A stretch of DNA of 9,273 nucleotides. Origin: Hyphomicrobiales bacterium (lineage in GTDB: Bacteria > Pseudomonadota > Alphaproteobacteria > Rhizobiales > TMED25). The translations under genes and the position numbers were made by a program. The notes under the pieces are model-generated. The model did no database searches and was not told the DNA's origin. It saw only the letters and a program-made list of their open reading frames with translations. The DNA lies in the NCBI GenBank assembly GCA_016780665.1, contig JADHLM010000041.1, positions 1-9,273 on the forward strand, in the 5' to 3' direction. Below, piece after piece: positions 1-5,913 of the stretch (the first letter of the stretch is position 1; each line of letters opens with the position of its first letter).

Positions 1-411
1 AGTGTTGCCTTTGAAACAGTAAAAAAAGCTAAAGAGACAAATAAAGATTTTGCTATCATCGATACAGCTGGAAGGCTTCAGAATAGATCAGAACTCATGG
101 ACGAGCTTGCAAAAATTATCAGAGTGATTAAGAAAATAGACCCTAATGCGCCGCACTCAATATTATTAACATTAGATGGGACTGCAGGTCAAAATGCAAC
201 CCAACAAGCAAAAGTTTTTAAAGAAATAGCGAATGTAACCGGTATGATAATTACAAAGCTAGATGGCTCAGCTAAGGCCGGATATATTGTCTCAATCTCA
301 CAAGAACTAAGTATCCCAATTCATTTCATCGGGGTTGGAGAGTCAGCAGAAGATTTAAATGACTTCAATATAAAAGATTTCTCAAGACTTATTGTTGGGC
401 TTGACGAATAA
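1..411 (+). CDS. ftsY: Signal recognition particle receptor FtsY, C-terminal part (5' truncated by window)
   Basis: FtsY is the membrane-associated SRP receptor GTPase. It docks ribosome-nascent chain-SRP complexes at the Sec translocon through a GTPase heterodimer with Ffh. The reading frame is open from the first base, and 136 residues of the G domain are visible. The G3 motif DTAGR is at visible residues 21-25, the G4 motif TKLDG at 85-89, and the closing GVGE at 111-114, followed by the family-typical ending in which 'DL..F....F...L.GL' can be followed to the stop. The usual LDATTGQNA segment reads LDGTAGQNA here, and TKLDGTAKGG reads TKLDGSAKAG; these are mild variants that leave the motifs intact. 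The N-terminal A/N domains and the P-loop lie upstream of the window. The MarR-type gene starts 8 bases after the stop, so the two may be cotranscribed. Identification is firm. Confidence 0.96.
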   Translation, partial: SVAFETVKKAKETNKDFAIIDTAGRLQNRSELMDELAKIIRVIKKIDPNAPHSILLTLDGTAGQNATQQAKVFKEIANVTGMIITKLDGSAKAGYIVSISQELSIPIHFIGVGESAEDLNDFNIKDFSRLIVGLDE

Positions 412-419
412 TAATCGAT

Positions 420-869
420 ATGGCACTAAAGAAAAAACACCCACTAAATTCTACAAATCCAAAAAATTCTTTATCCTTGATATTTCATCAGGTGCAGCAA
501 AAGATGGATCTTGATCAAAAAAATATTTTCTCAAAATACAGTATTACTCCAAGGCAATTCATAGTACTGCAAACTATTGATTACTTACCTGGGGTAAATC
601 AAAACCAAATTGTTACTCACATACAAATTGACCGATCTACAGTGAGCGATATTATACAAAAGCTAGAAACTAAAAACTACATATACAGTTACCCCAATTC
701 AAATGATAAAAGGAATAAAGAAATAAAAATCTCAACTCAAGGTAGGAGTATTTTGAGAAGATTACAAAAAATAGTTAATGAGCAAGAAAAGGATTTTCTT
801 AGAAGAATTAATTTGGATACAAAAAATAAACTACTATCGAGCCTAAAAAGGTACGCTAGAGATAATTAA
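420..869 (+). CDS. MarR-family winged-helix transcriptional regulator
   Basis: A 149-residue protein of normal MarR length. The family acts as homodimers that bind palindromic operators and often release them on binding phenolic or oxidant ligands. Visible features are an N-terminal dimerisation helix (about residues 18-40) and the segment ITPRQFIVLQTI (42-53). A helix-turn-helix follows, with DRSTVSDIIQKLE (71-83) as recognition helix, then a wing around SNDKRNKEIKIS (94-105) holding the conserved Asp-x-Arg, and C-terminal dimerisation helices. The start is the only ATG that gives a full-length protein, and no clear Shine-Dalgarno precedes it. It follows ftsY by 8 bases and is convergent to aqpS. 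Its target cannot be read from the sequence; nearby efflux genes (SMR/MFS) are candidates by inference only. Confidence 0.9.
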   Translation: MALKKKHPLNSTNPKNSLSLIFHQVQQKMDLDQKNIFSKYSITPRQFIVLQTIDYLPGVNQNQIVTHIQIDRSTVSDIIQKLETKNYIYSYPNSNDKRNKEIKISTQGRSILRRLQKIVNEQEKDFLRRINLDTKNKLLSSLKRYARDN

Positions 870-890
870 TTTAAAAACTTAAATTTCAAG

Positions 891-1553
891 CTAATGTCTC
901 TCTTGGTATAATAGCTTATAAACAAAAAGTGCAAAAACTGCCCCAACGAATTGAAATATAATAAAATAAAGGACGCCAGAGTAATTTATGCCCGAGAACG
1001 TATCTGTAAATGTTCGAGCAACAGTCACAGCAGGATTCGCAAAAGATGTAGATGCAGTAAACCAATATGCAGCTGTTATATATAGTCCAACAGACATTGG
1101 AACTGAATCACTTTTTTCTCTCAGTGTTACCAAGATTGTTAATAACAGACCAAATGCAGCAATCAATTCTGAAATCCACTGAGAAAAACCATATCTTATT
1201 CTTGAAGAGTATTGTAATAGCTCTAAATCAAACATTAAATGTGCAATGACAACCCCAACAATTCCACCGCAGAATTGTGCAATAATATACAAAATAAATG
1301 TATCTCTCTTGATATCTCTCTTCAAAAAAAAGACAAGAGAAACTGCTGGATTAAAATGGGCTCCTGATATCGGACCGAACATTGTGATTAAAACGTAGAG
1401 TATAGCGCCTGTTGCGATTGTATTGGCAAGTAATGCGATAGCAGCATTACCCTCAGAAAGAGCCTCCCCCATAATCCCTGAGCCAACTACTGTTGCTAGC
1501 AAAAACGTTGTACCTAGAAATTCAATCAAATATTTTCTCATGTTGTGGGTCAT
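891..1553 (-). CDS. aqpS: MIP-family channel, AqpS-like aquaglyceroporin of an arsenic pair
   Basis: A 220-residue major intrinsic protein. Both half-helix signatures are intact: GAHFNPAVS with NPA at residues 68-70, and FANPAVTVAR with NPA at 173-175 and the selectivity-filter Arg at 180. Six hydrophobic membrane segments can be followed around these loops. The tail TFTDTFSGI after the second NPA resembles the AqpS group known from rhizobial ars operons, where the channel lets arsenite produced by ArsC leave down its gradient. The start ATG overlaps the arsC stop (TAATG, one shared base) and is preceded by a strong Shine-Dalgarno inside arsC, so translation is coupled. Ordinary water or glycerol transport remains possible from sequence alone, but the arsC linkage favours arsenite (or methylarsenite) efflux. 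Membrane location is certain; substrate is inference. Confidence 0.9.
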   Translation of the reverse strand: MTHNMRKYLIEFLGTTFLLATVVGSGIMGEALSEGNAAIALLANTIATGAILYVLITMFGPISGAHFNPAVSLVFFLKRDIKRDTFILYIIAQFCGGIVGVVIAHLMFDLELLQYSSRIRYGFSQWISELIAAFGLLLTILVTLREKSDSVPMSVGLYITAAYWFTASTSFANPAVTVARTFTDTFSGINYSGVLYFIIFQFVGAVFALFVYKLLYQERH

Positions 1554-2053
1554 TATGTCTTCTCCTCAACGATATTCCTGATTCTTTCTATATTCTCTTC
1601 TAATATATGAAAATCTTCTTCATTTGTTATTTTATTGATAAGTTCACTAATCATTTTTTCAAACTTAATATATGTGTCTTTAAATGCTGTTAAAATCACC
1701 CCATAATCTCCTTCAATTCCAGCTGGATCAATTACACCCCAATGCGCTGTAATCGGCTTTCCCGGCCAGATCGGACATATCTCACCAGCAGCACTATCAC
1801 ACACGGTAATTATAAAATCCATTTCAGGACCATTTTCAAATAATTCCCAACTTTTAGAGCTTAGATCTTGAATACTATGACCTTTTTCTTTTAATAACTC
1901 TAATGCGATTGGATGTACGTATCCAACTGGTAATGAGCCAGCAGAAAAAGCCCTAAATTGTCCTTTTCCTAATTTATTCATAATTGATTCTGCGATTATT
2001 GATCTACAAGAATTCCCTGTACATAAAAATAAACAGTTATAAATTTTATTCAT
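1553..2053 (-). CDS. arsC: Arsenate reductase, low-molecular-weight phosphatase-like (thioredoxin-type)
   Basis: A 166-residue cytoplasmic enzyme of the LMW protein-tyrosine-phosphatase fold that reduces arsenate to arsenite. The anion-binding loop CTGNSCRS sits at residues 11-18 (C-x5-R: Cys11, Arg17) after a short beta strand. Two further cysteines, Cys85 (TVCDSAAG) and Cys93 (EICPIWPG), match the relay cysteines of thioredoxin-linked ArsC. The general-acid Asp is in VIDPAG (Asp109). The motifs SAGS, HP.A, L.SKSW, and AHWG.IDPA are those of the ArsC subfamily found with aqpS in alphaproteobacteria. The C-terminal tail, roughly 25 residues, is longer than in the Staphylococcus enzyme but ordinary for this subfamily. 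It is first in a two-gene unit with aqpS. No ArsR, ArsB or Acr3 is seen nearby, which suggests that AqpS is the exit route. A candidate operator lies 29-42 bases upstream. Confidence 0.93.
   Translation of the reverse strand: MNKIYNCLFLCTGNSCRSIIAESIMNKLGKGQFRAFSAGSLPVGYVHPIALELLKEKGHSIQDLSSKSWELFENGPEMDFIITVCDSAAGEICPIWPGKPITAHWGVIDPAGIEGDYGVILTAFKDTYIKFEKMISELINKITNEEDFHILEENIERIRNIVEEKT
1561..1567 (-). promoter_or_regulatory. Ribosome binding site of aqpS inside arsC
   Basis: On the minus strand the sequence reads GAGGAGA, ending 7 bases before the aqpS ATG. It lies within the last codons of arsC and is one of the few strong Shine-Dalgarno sequences in the window. It decides the start at the overlapping ATG rather than the in-frame Met four codons later. 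Confidence 0.75.
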
Positions 2054-2081
2054 AAAAAAACATCCAAACTAAAAATTAAAC

Positions 2082-2095
2082 TCTTAGCACTAAGA
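2082..2095. promoter_or_regulatory. Perfect dyad upstream of arsC, candidate operator
   Basis: TCTTAG-CA-CTAAGA is a perfect 6+6 inverted repeat with a 2-base centre. It is located 29 bases before the arsC start in the 108-base gap between the Y-polymerase stop and arsC. The surrounding gap is nearly pure A/T and holds TATAAT-like hexamers on the minus strand (for example 2123-2128), but no well-spaced -35 is evident. It could be a repressor operator placed over or just after the arsC promoter. The regulator is unknown. Confidence 0.35.
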
Positions 2096-2161
2096 AATAA
2101 GTGAACTTTTTATACTTCTCTTATTATATTAAAATTTTATTACAAAATTTATTATTATATT

Positions 2162-3364
2162 TCACTCTCTTTCAAAGAATCCCGGGTGCTCACGGTGAAC
2201 TCCAAAGTTCACAATTCTTTTACCATATCTGATATTAAGATTATCTACCGATGATGATAACCTCTCTGTTAGATTCTTCTCGCCTGCTTTTAACTCAAGA
2301 AAAAATTCCCCCGATCTATCTTTCAGTTTGATCAAACCGCTTAATCTAACTCCAACAAAATCGATCCTATTGGGATACAGGGTTATATCAATTTTATCCC
2401 ATAATTTCTTAAACTCTCTTAGAAAAAAAAATGTGTCTTGAGAAAATACAAATGTAATGTAATCTTGCCAAACACCTACACTATTGATTCTTACAAAAAT
2501 ATCTAAACGACTAGCACAATAATTATGTTTCCTGATTCTTTCAGAGGATTTTTCTATTAACCATCTACCCACAAGGTAAGCTCTAGAAGGTGACCGATTC
2601 TCTGGAGAAAGCACCTTAGAATTTCCATAACTGCCTCGAGTTGAATTATTAATAGGAATATCTTCACCTCTTAAAGCCCTTACAAATCGTTCTCCCTCTA
2701 TAGATCTCCAAACCAGTCTAGCATGACGCGGATCCATATTATATAAATCACTAATAGAATATATTTTAGAATTAAGTAGTTTCCTCTTAATCCCTCTAGA
2801 AATACCCGGAAGATCATCTAATGATAAGTGATTAATTCTCTCTGGCATATTTTCTTTGTATAGCCATTGTAAGCCATCGGGTTTTTGTATTTTACTTGCT
2901 ATTTTAGCTAACAATGGATTTGGACCAATGCCTATCGATAATCTTATTTGACTACCCACCTGTTGACTAATAAGCTGTTTAATTCTTGTCGATAAATCTA
3001 GTGCATTGTGTAAACTGCTATTATTACCACCTAAATACACTTGAAATTCATCAATAGACCTCACACTCTCAAGTTCAGCAATGCCATCTATTAAATATGA
3101 AATATACCTATTATATTTTGTGTAAAGCTTGTGTCTACTTTGTCTAAAATTAATAGCAGGGCATAAAATCTTAGCCTCATAAACTCTTGTCCCAGTTTTT
3201 ACACCATAAGCTTTAGCTTCATAACTAGCCGCTACCACACACCCCGCATCATTATTTATAGCAGTAATAGCAACAGGCTGATTCCTTATACTAGGATCTA
3301 ACTGCTGCTCAATACTTGCGAAAAAACTATCCATATCAATATATAAGGTCTTAAAGTGCATCAT
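2162..3364 (-). CDS. Y-family DNA polymerase (translesion), alphaproteobacterial variant related to DinB
   Basis: A 400-residue Y-family polymerase that would copy damaged templates with low fidelity. The palm begins YIDMDSFFASIEQ (catalytic Asp10). VVAASYEAKAYGVKTGT (43-59) corresponds to the finger region with the conserved Y-x-A-[KR]. The second catalytic motif is SIDE at 103-106 (Asp105, Glu106), followed by FQVYL rather than the AYLD of DinB/UmuC. SIGIGPNPLLAKIASKIQKPDG (143-164) and the helix-hairpin-helix LDDLPGIS (182-189) are well kept. The C-terminal little-finger region (about 245-390) is divergent. This matches a DinB-related subgroup, often misnamed 'ImpB', that I associate with alphaproteobacteria. 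All three metal ligands are present, so activity is expected. Upstream, 33 bases from the start, is a perfect LexA box, so SOS induction is likely. No C-terminal clamp-binding peptide is obvious. Confidence 0.92.
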   Translation of the reverse strand: MMHFKTLYIDMDSFFASIEQQLDPSIRNQPVAITAINNDAGCVVAASYEAKAYGVKTGTRVYEAKILCPAINFRQSRHKLYTKYNRYISYLIDGIAELESVRSIDEFQVYLGGNNSSLHNALDLSTRIKQLISQQVGSQIRLSIGIGPNPLLAKIASKIQKPDGLQWLYKENMPERINHLSLDDLPGISRGIKRKLLNSKIYSISDLYNMDPRHARLVWRSIEGERFVRALRGEDIPINNSTRGSYGNSKVLSPENRSPSRAYLVGRWLIEKSSERIRKHNYCASRLDIFVRINSVGVWQDYITFVFSQDTFFFLREFKKLWDKIDITLYPNRIDFVGVRLSGLIKLKDRSGEFFLELKAGEKNLTERLSSSVDNLNIRYGKRIVNFGVHREHPGFFERE

Positions 3365-3396
3365 TTATAATTTTTTTCTTTATTTATTATTATTTT

Positions 3397-3411
3397 GTTC
3401 TTATTTTGTTC
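3397..3411. promoter_or_regulatory. LexA (SOS) box between divergent genes
   Basis: GTTCTTATTTTGTTC is a perfect GTTC-N7-GTTC direct repeat, the LexA operator form known for alphaproteobacteria, with the AT-rich spacer usual for such boxes. It lies in the 53-base gap between the divergent Y-family polymerase (start 3364) and the small gene (start 3418). It is part of an exact tandem 11-mer, TTATTTTGTTC at 3390-3400 and 3401-3411, so the two half-sites lie about one helical turn apart. Because it is adjacent to a translesion polymerase, functional significance is likely. Given the low sequence complexity, chance cannot be fully excluded. Confidence 0.75.
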
Positions 3412-3417
3412 TATACT

Positions 3418-3723
3418 ATGGATAAAAAAAAACAATTAAAAAATATTGCTTTTGGAGGAGATTGGTCTGAGAAAACATTGGCTGATTATGAAAAAGAAGT
3501 TTTTCTTGATAAATTACGGAAGACCTACCAAAAATCTATGACAGGAGAATTGAAAGATAGAGAGCTCCAAGAAATATTAATCTACATCAGAAAGAATGTA
3601 GAAAAAGGAAACCTCTTAGCAAAATCATTTGAAGAAAAAATAAATATCAAAAATTCCCATCAAAGAAAGACAGAACTTTTAAAAGTAATAAATATTATAA
3701 AGCTATGGTTAGCGATAGGATAA
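3418..3723 (+). CDS. Small basic protein of unknown function, divergent from the polymerase, probably SOS-linked
   Basis: About 101 residues, rich in Lys and Glu, predicted mostly helical, soluble, with no signal peptide, no membrane segment and no cysteine. I do not recognise the family. Recognisable stretches are an N-terminal IAFGGDWSEKTLADYEKEVF (residues 10-29), a central KLRKTYQKSMTGELKDRELQ, and a basic tail ending in a short hydrophobic helix. The ATG at 3418 is chosen over an in-frame TTG at 3406, because the TTG would put the LexA box inside the coding sequence. With the ATG, the box ends 6 bases before the start and covers the place where a ribosome site would be. There is no Shine-Dalgarno, so a very short leader, a leaderless transcript, or a later start is possible. 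It is convergent with the SMR gene, whose stop lies 14 bases beyond. Confidence 0.6.
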   Translation: MDKKKQLKNIAFGGDWSEKTLADYEKEVFLDKLRKTYQKSMTGELKDRELQEILIYIRKNVEKGNLLAKSFEEKINIKNSHQRKTELLKVINIIKLWLAIG

Positions 3724-3737
3724 TTGATCGTTATACG

Positions 3738-4067
3738 TCATTCTGTCTGTGTATTTGACATCATAAAAATAACAACAACTCCTAATAATATTAGTGCGAT
3801 ACCTATAAGAGCTGGCAAATCCAAACTTTGTTTGAAAAATAAATATCCGACAATCGTGACAAGCACAATCCCGAAACCCGACCAAATTGCATAAACAATC
3901 CCAACAGGTAAAAATTTTAGAACTATTGATGATAAAAAGAGAGCAACAAAAAAACATAATATGGCGAGTATAGATGGTAAAAACTGTGAAAAGCCATTAG
4001 ACATTTTCAAGAAACTTGTCCCAAGCGTCTCTGCAACTATTGCCAAAAAAAGATATAACCAATGCAT
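3738..4067 (-). CDS. Small multidrug resistance (SMR) exporter, EmrE/QacE-like
   Basis: A 109-residue four-helix inner-membrane protein of exactly SMR length. As a dimer, the family exchanges protons for hydrophobic cations such as quaternary ammonium compounds. The essential membrane-embedded glutamate is present in helix 1 (YLFLAIVAETLGTSFLK, Glu13, equivalent to EmrE Glu14). Helix 3 carries VYAIWSGFGIV (about 58-68), with the Trp and the Ser-Gly of the Qac/EmrE branch rather than the WTG of guanidinium (Gdx/SugE) exporters. Helix 4 is the dimerisation helix LPALIGIALILLGVVVIF (84-101). It follows the MFS exporter on the same strand after 23 bases and ends convergently 14 bases from the small SOS-linked gene. 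An AGAAAGAG stretch before the ATG may serve as a weak ribosome site. Substrate range cannot be told from sequence. Confidence 0.93.
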   Translation of the reverse strand: MHWLYLFLAIVAETLGTSFLKMSNGFSQFLPSILAILCFFVALFLSSIVLKFLPVGIVYAIWSGFGIVLVTIVGYLFFKQSLDLPALIGIALILLGVVVIFMMSNTQTE

Positions 4068-4090
4068 CTATACTCTTTCTAAACAAAAAC

Positions 4091-5320
4091 TCAATTATTG
4101 AGATCTTTGATATCCTTTACTTCTTTTAACCCAGGAAATAAAAACCACCAAATAACTGAGAGAGATATAGTCAAAGCACCACCAAACATGATTGCCGGTA
4201 CCGTCCCTATCAGACTTGCTGAGAAGCCTGCTCGGAAATCCCCTAGTTCATTTGAGCCCTGGGTTATAACTGAATGAACTGACATTACTCTACCACGCAT
4301 ATTATCAGGTGTAACTAGCTGAACGATGATTTGCCTAATATTCATACTCACCATATCGGAAGCCCCATAGATAAATAGTGCAGTAAGCGATATCCATAAT
4401 GACGTAGATAATGAAAAAACAATTGTCGCAAAACCAAAGATAATTATAGAATAAATTAGAACTCTCCCAGGATAATTGATTGGAGGTAACTGTGATAACA
4501 TCATAGCAGCACATAAAGCTCCTATCGACGGCATTGCGCGTAAAACTCCAAGACCTTCCGGTCCAATGTTTAATATATCAAGCGCAAATATTGGTAGCAT
4601 ACCCATTATACTACTAAATAACATTGCCACTATATCAATGGCCATTGTTCCAAGTACTATCTTAGATCTCCATACATATACAAACCCACTAAGTAAGACT
4701 TTTAATGTAACTCTCTCAATTTCTTTAAATTCATTTTTTAAATTTGGAAGCGATATTGCGCTCACGGTTGAAATCATGAAGCTTATTAGAGCAACTGCAT
4801 AAACCCATTTGTCTATATATGCAATTAATAATCCAGCTATAATTGGTCCAAATAATGCTCCAAATTCATCAAAAAAATTTACATAACTTACAGCCCGAGG
4901 AAAAATATCTTTGTCAACTAGATTTGGTAAAACTGCAAACGAGCTTGGACCCTCAAGAGACATGGCTATACCATGCAAAATTAGAATTAAATAAATTGGT
5001 ATTATTGAGCCAGTGTCTATATAATATATTGAATAAAATAGTAGGAATGCTGACACAAAAACTTGAATTAGATTACATATAATTAATAAATATTTTCTAT
5101 CATATTTATCAGCCAAAACACCTGCAGGTAGTATTAAGAAGAATTGTGGTGCAAATTGAATAAGCCCAATCAGTCCTAATGCAAGTGGACTTCCAGTCTT
5201 AGTATATATCTGCCATCCCACAGTAAGACTTATAACCTTTAACGCAAAAGAACTAAACCAACCAAGGCAAATAAATTTTAATAGATTGGCATTGTATAGC
5301 GTACTATCAGAGAATTTCAT
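4091..5320 (-). CDS. MFS transporter, EntS-like MFS_3 family exporter
   Basis: A 409-residue, roughly 12-helix major facilitator. Motif A between helices 2 and 3 reads GVLADKYDR (residues 67-75). The second half carries TPDNMRGRVM (337-346) and SNELGDFRAG (356-365), both hallmarks of the MFS_3/EntS group, whose members export siderophores, macrolides or other small molecules by proton antiport. LEGPSSFAVLPNLV (122-135) corresponds to the family's '.GPA..A.LP.LV' segment. It is first in a minus-strand pair with the SMR gene (23-base gap), so both exporters are probably made together. No siderophore biosynthesis gene is nearby, so drug or metabolite export is more likely than enterobactin export. 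A perfect dyad 27-45 bases upstream is a probable operator. The ATG is not preceded by a clear Shine-Dalgarno. Confidence 0.92.
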   Translation of the reverse strand: MKFSDSTLYNANLLKFICLGWFSSFALKVISLTVGWQIYTKTGSPLALGLIGLIQFAPQFFLILPAGVLADKYDRKYLLIICNLIQVFVSAFLLFYSIYYIDTGSIIPIYLILILHGIAMSLEGPSSFAVLPNLVDKDIFPRAVSYVNFFDEFGALFGPIIAGLLIAYIDKWVYAVALISFMISTVSAISLPNLKNEFKEIERVTLKVLLSGFVYVWRSKIVLGTMAIDIVAMLFSSIMGMLPIFALDILNIGPEGLGVLRAMPSIGALCAAMMLSQLPPINYPGRVLIYSIIIFGFATIVFSLSTSLWISLTALFIYGASDMVSMNIRQIIVQLVTPDNMRGRVMSVHSVITQGSNELGDFRAGFSASLIGTVPAIMFGGALTISLSVIWWFLFPGLKEVKDIKDLNN

Positions 5321-5346
5321 CGTAATTAACCATTAGATAAATAATT

Positions 5347-5365
5347 AAGTGAGAACCACTCACTT
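5347..5365. promoter_or_regulatory. TetR-type dyad upstream of the MFS-SMR pair, candidate operator
   Basis: AAGTGAG-AACCA-CTCACTT is a perfect 7+7 inverted repeat with a 5-base centre. It ends 27 bases upstream of the MFS start on the minus strand. Size, symmetry and the GTGAG/CTCAC half-sites resemble operators of TetR/AcrR repressors that guard exporters. No TetR gene lies in the window; the only regulator present is the MarR protein at 420-869. It is unlikely to be a terminator because it has no T-tract and no gene ends next to it. Confidence 0.5.
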
Positions 5366-5519
5366 TCTCGAAGCTAACATTATCTCAAATATCAGGATGT
5401 AAGATTGTAATAGAATATTTAAGGCAATTTCTTAATAAAATATATCTGGTAGATTTTACTAAACATAGCTAAGATGTAATTTATATTTAATACAGAACTA
5501 AATTTTATCAAGCACTAAA

Positions 5520-5789
5520 ATGAACAGGTTAAAATTAATATATCCAGGCACTATAATAGTAGGGATTATTGCTTATGTCTTTACAGTTGGTATTGCTTTT
5601 GTAACAAAAGGTTTTGTAATTGGAGTTCTAAGTGCAAGCTTACCAATCATATCCAACATGTATTGGGTGTATTCATTTTGGAATGAAACTGGTACAGTTT
5701 ATATCCTCTACGTAAATATTCACTTGGCATTAGCCATGATGATTTTGTTATGCCTTTTAGTTCAGCAAATCATCAAGAGATTTCCATAG
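5520..5789 (+). CDS. Unrecognised small three-helix membrane protein
   Basis: An 89-residue hydrophobic protein that I cannot place in a family. Three likely membrane segments are visible: about residues 9-29 (starting at PGTIIVGIIAYVF), 31-54 (GFVIGVLSASLPIISNMYWVYSFW) and 60-85 (VYILYVNIHLALAMMILL). Basic residues flank it at the N terminus (NRLK) and C terminus (IIKRFP). It stands alone on the plus strand, with the divergent MFS gene 199 bases upstream and the convergent tRNA-Arg 9 bases after its stop. No Shine-Dalgarno precedes the ATG. The even hydrophobicity pattern and normal codon use suggest a real gene, but confirmation would need homologues. Confidence 0.62.
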   Translation: MNRLKLIYPGTIIVGIIAYVFTVGIAFVTKGFVIGVLSASLPIISNMYWVYSFWNETGTVYILYVNIHLALAMMILLCLLVQQIIKRFP

Positions 5790-5798
5790 AATCGTAAA

Positions 5799-5875
5799 TG
5801 GCGCACCCGGAGAGATTCGAACTCCCGACCAAGTGGTTCGAAGCCACCTACTCTATCCAGCTGAGCTACGGGTGC
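5799..5875 (-). tRNA. tRNA-Arg (anticodon TCG)
   Basis: A complete 77-base tRNA including an encoded CCA. The acceptor stem GCACCCG pairs perfectly with CGGGTGC. The D arm is GCTC/GAGT and the anticodon stem is GGTGG/CCACT. The anticodon loop CTTCGAA gives anticodon TCG (reads CGA and probably other CGN codons). The T arm carries GTTCGAATC, the discriminator base is G, and the 3' CCA is in the DNA. The strand is read from the reverse complement. No integrase or duplicated 3' end is seen, so there is no sign that it serves as an attachment site. Confidence 0.97.
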
Positions 5876-5898
5876 GTATTTTTTTATTTAACAATATT

Positions 5899-5904
5899 AT
5901 TATA
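5899..5904 (-). promoter_or_regulatory. Possible -10 element of the tRNA-Arg
   Basis: On the minus strand a perfect TATAAT lies 23 bases before the tRNA 5' end, in the 38-base gap after the dehydrogenase stop. No convincing -35 is seen at the right distance in the end of that gene. In such an AT-rich gap a perfect hexamer is weak evidence, so read-through from the dehydrogenase gene is an alternative. Confidence 0.25.
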
Positions 5905-5913
5905 TTAAAATAT

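Noticed and set aside
868..885. Inverted repeat AATTTAA-AAAC-TTAAATT between marR and aqpS
   Set aside because: It is pure A/T in the arms with no T-tract, so too weak for a terminator and expected by chance in such AT-rich DNA.
988..1249. Two plus-strand open frames (64 and 60 codons)
   Set aside because: Both lie antisense to the well-supported aqpS gene and encode no recognisable protein.
3709..3957. Minus-strand 82-codon frame rich in Cys, Phe and Ser
   Set aside because: It overlaps the SMR exporter in another frame on the same strand; the SMR frame has the family motifs and this one has none.
4476..5082. Plus-strand open frames opposite the MFS gene (108 and 79 codons)
   Set aside because: Antisense shadows of a clear MFS transporter; no motif or ribosome site.
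5799..5875. tRNA-Arg as an integration site for a mobile element
   Set aside because: No integrase, no repeated tRNA 3' end and no phage or plasmid genes are present on either side.
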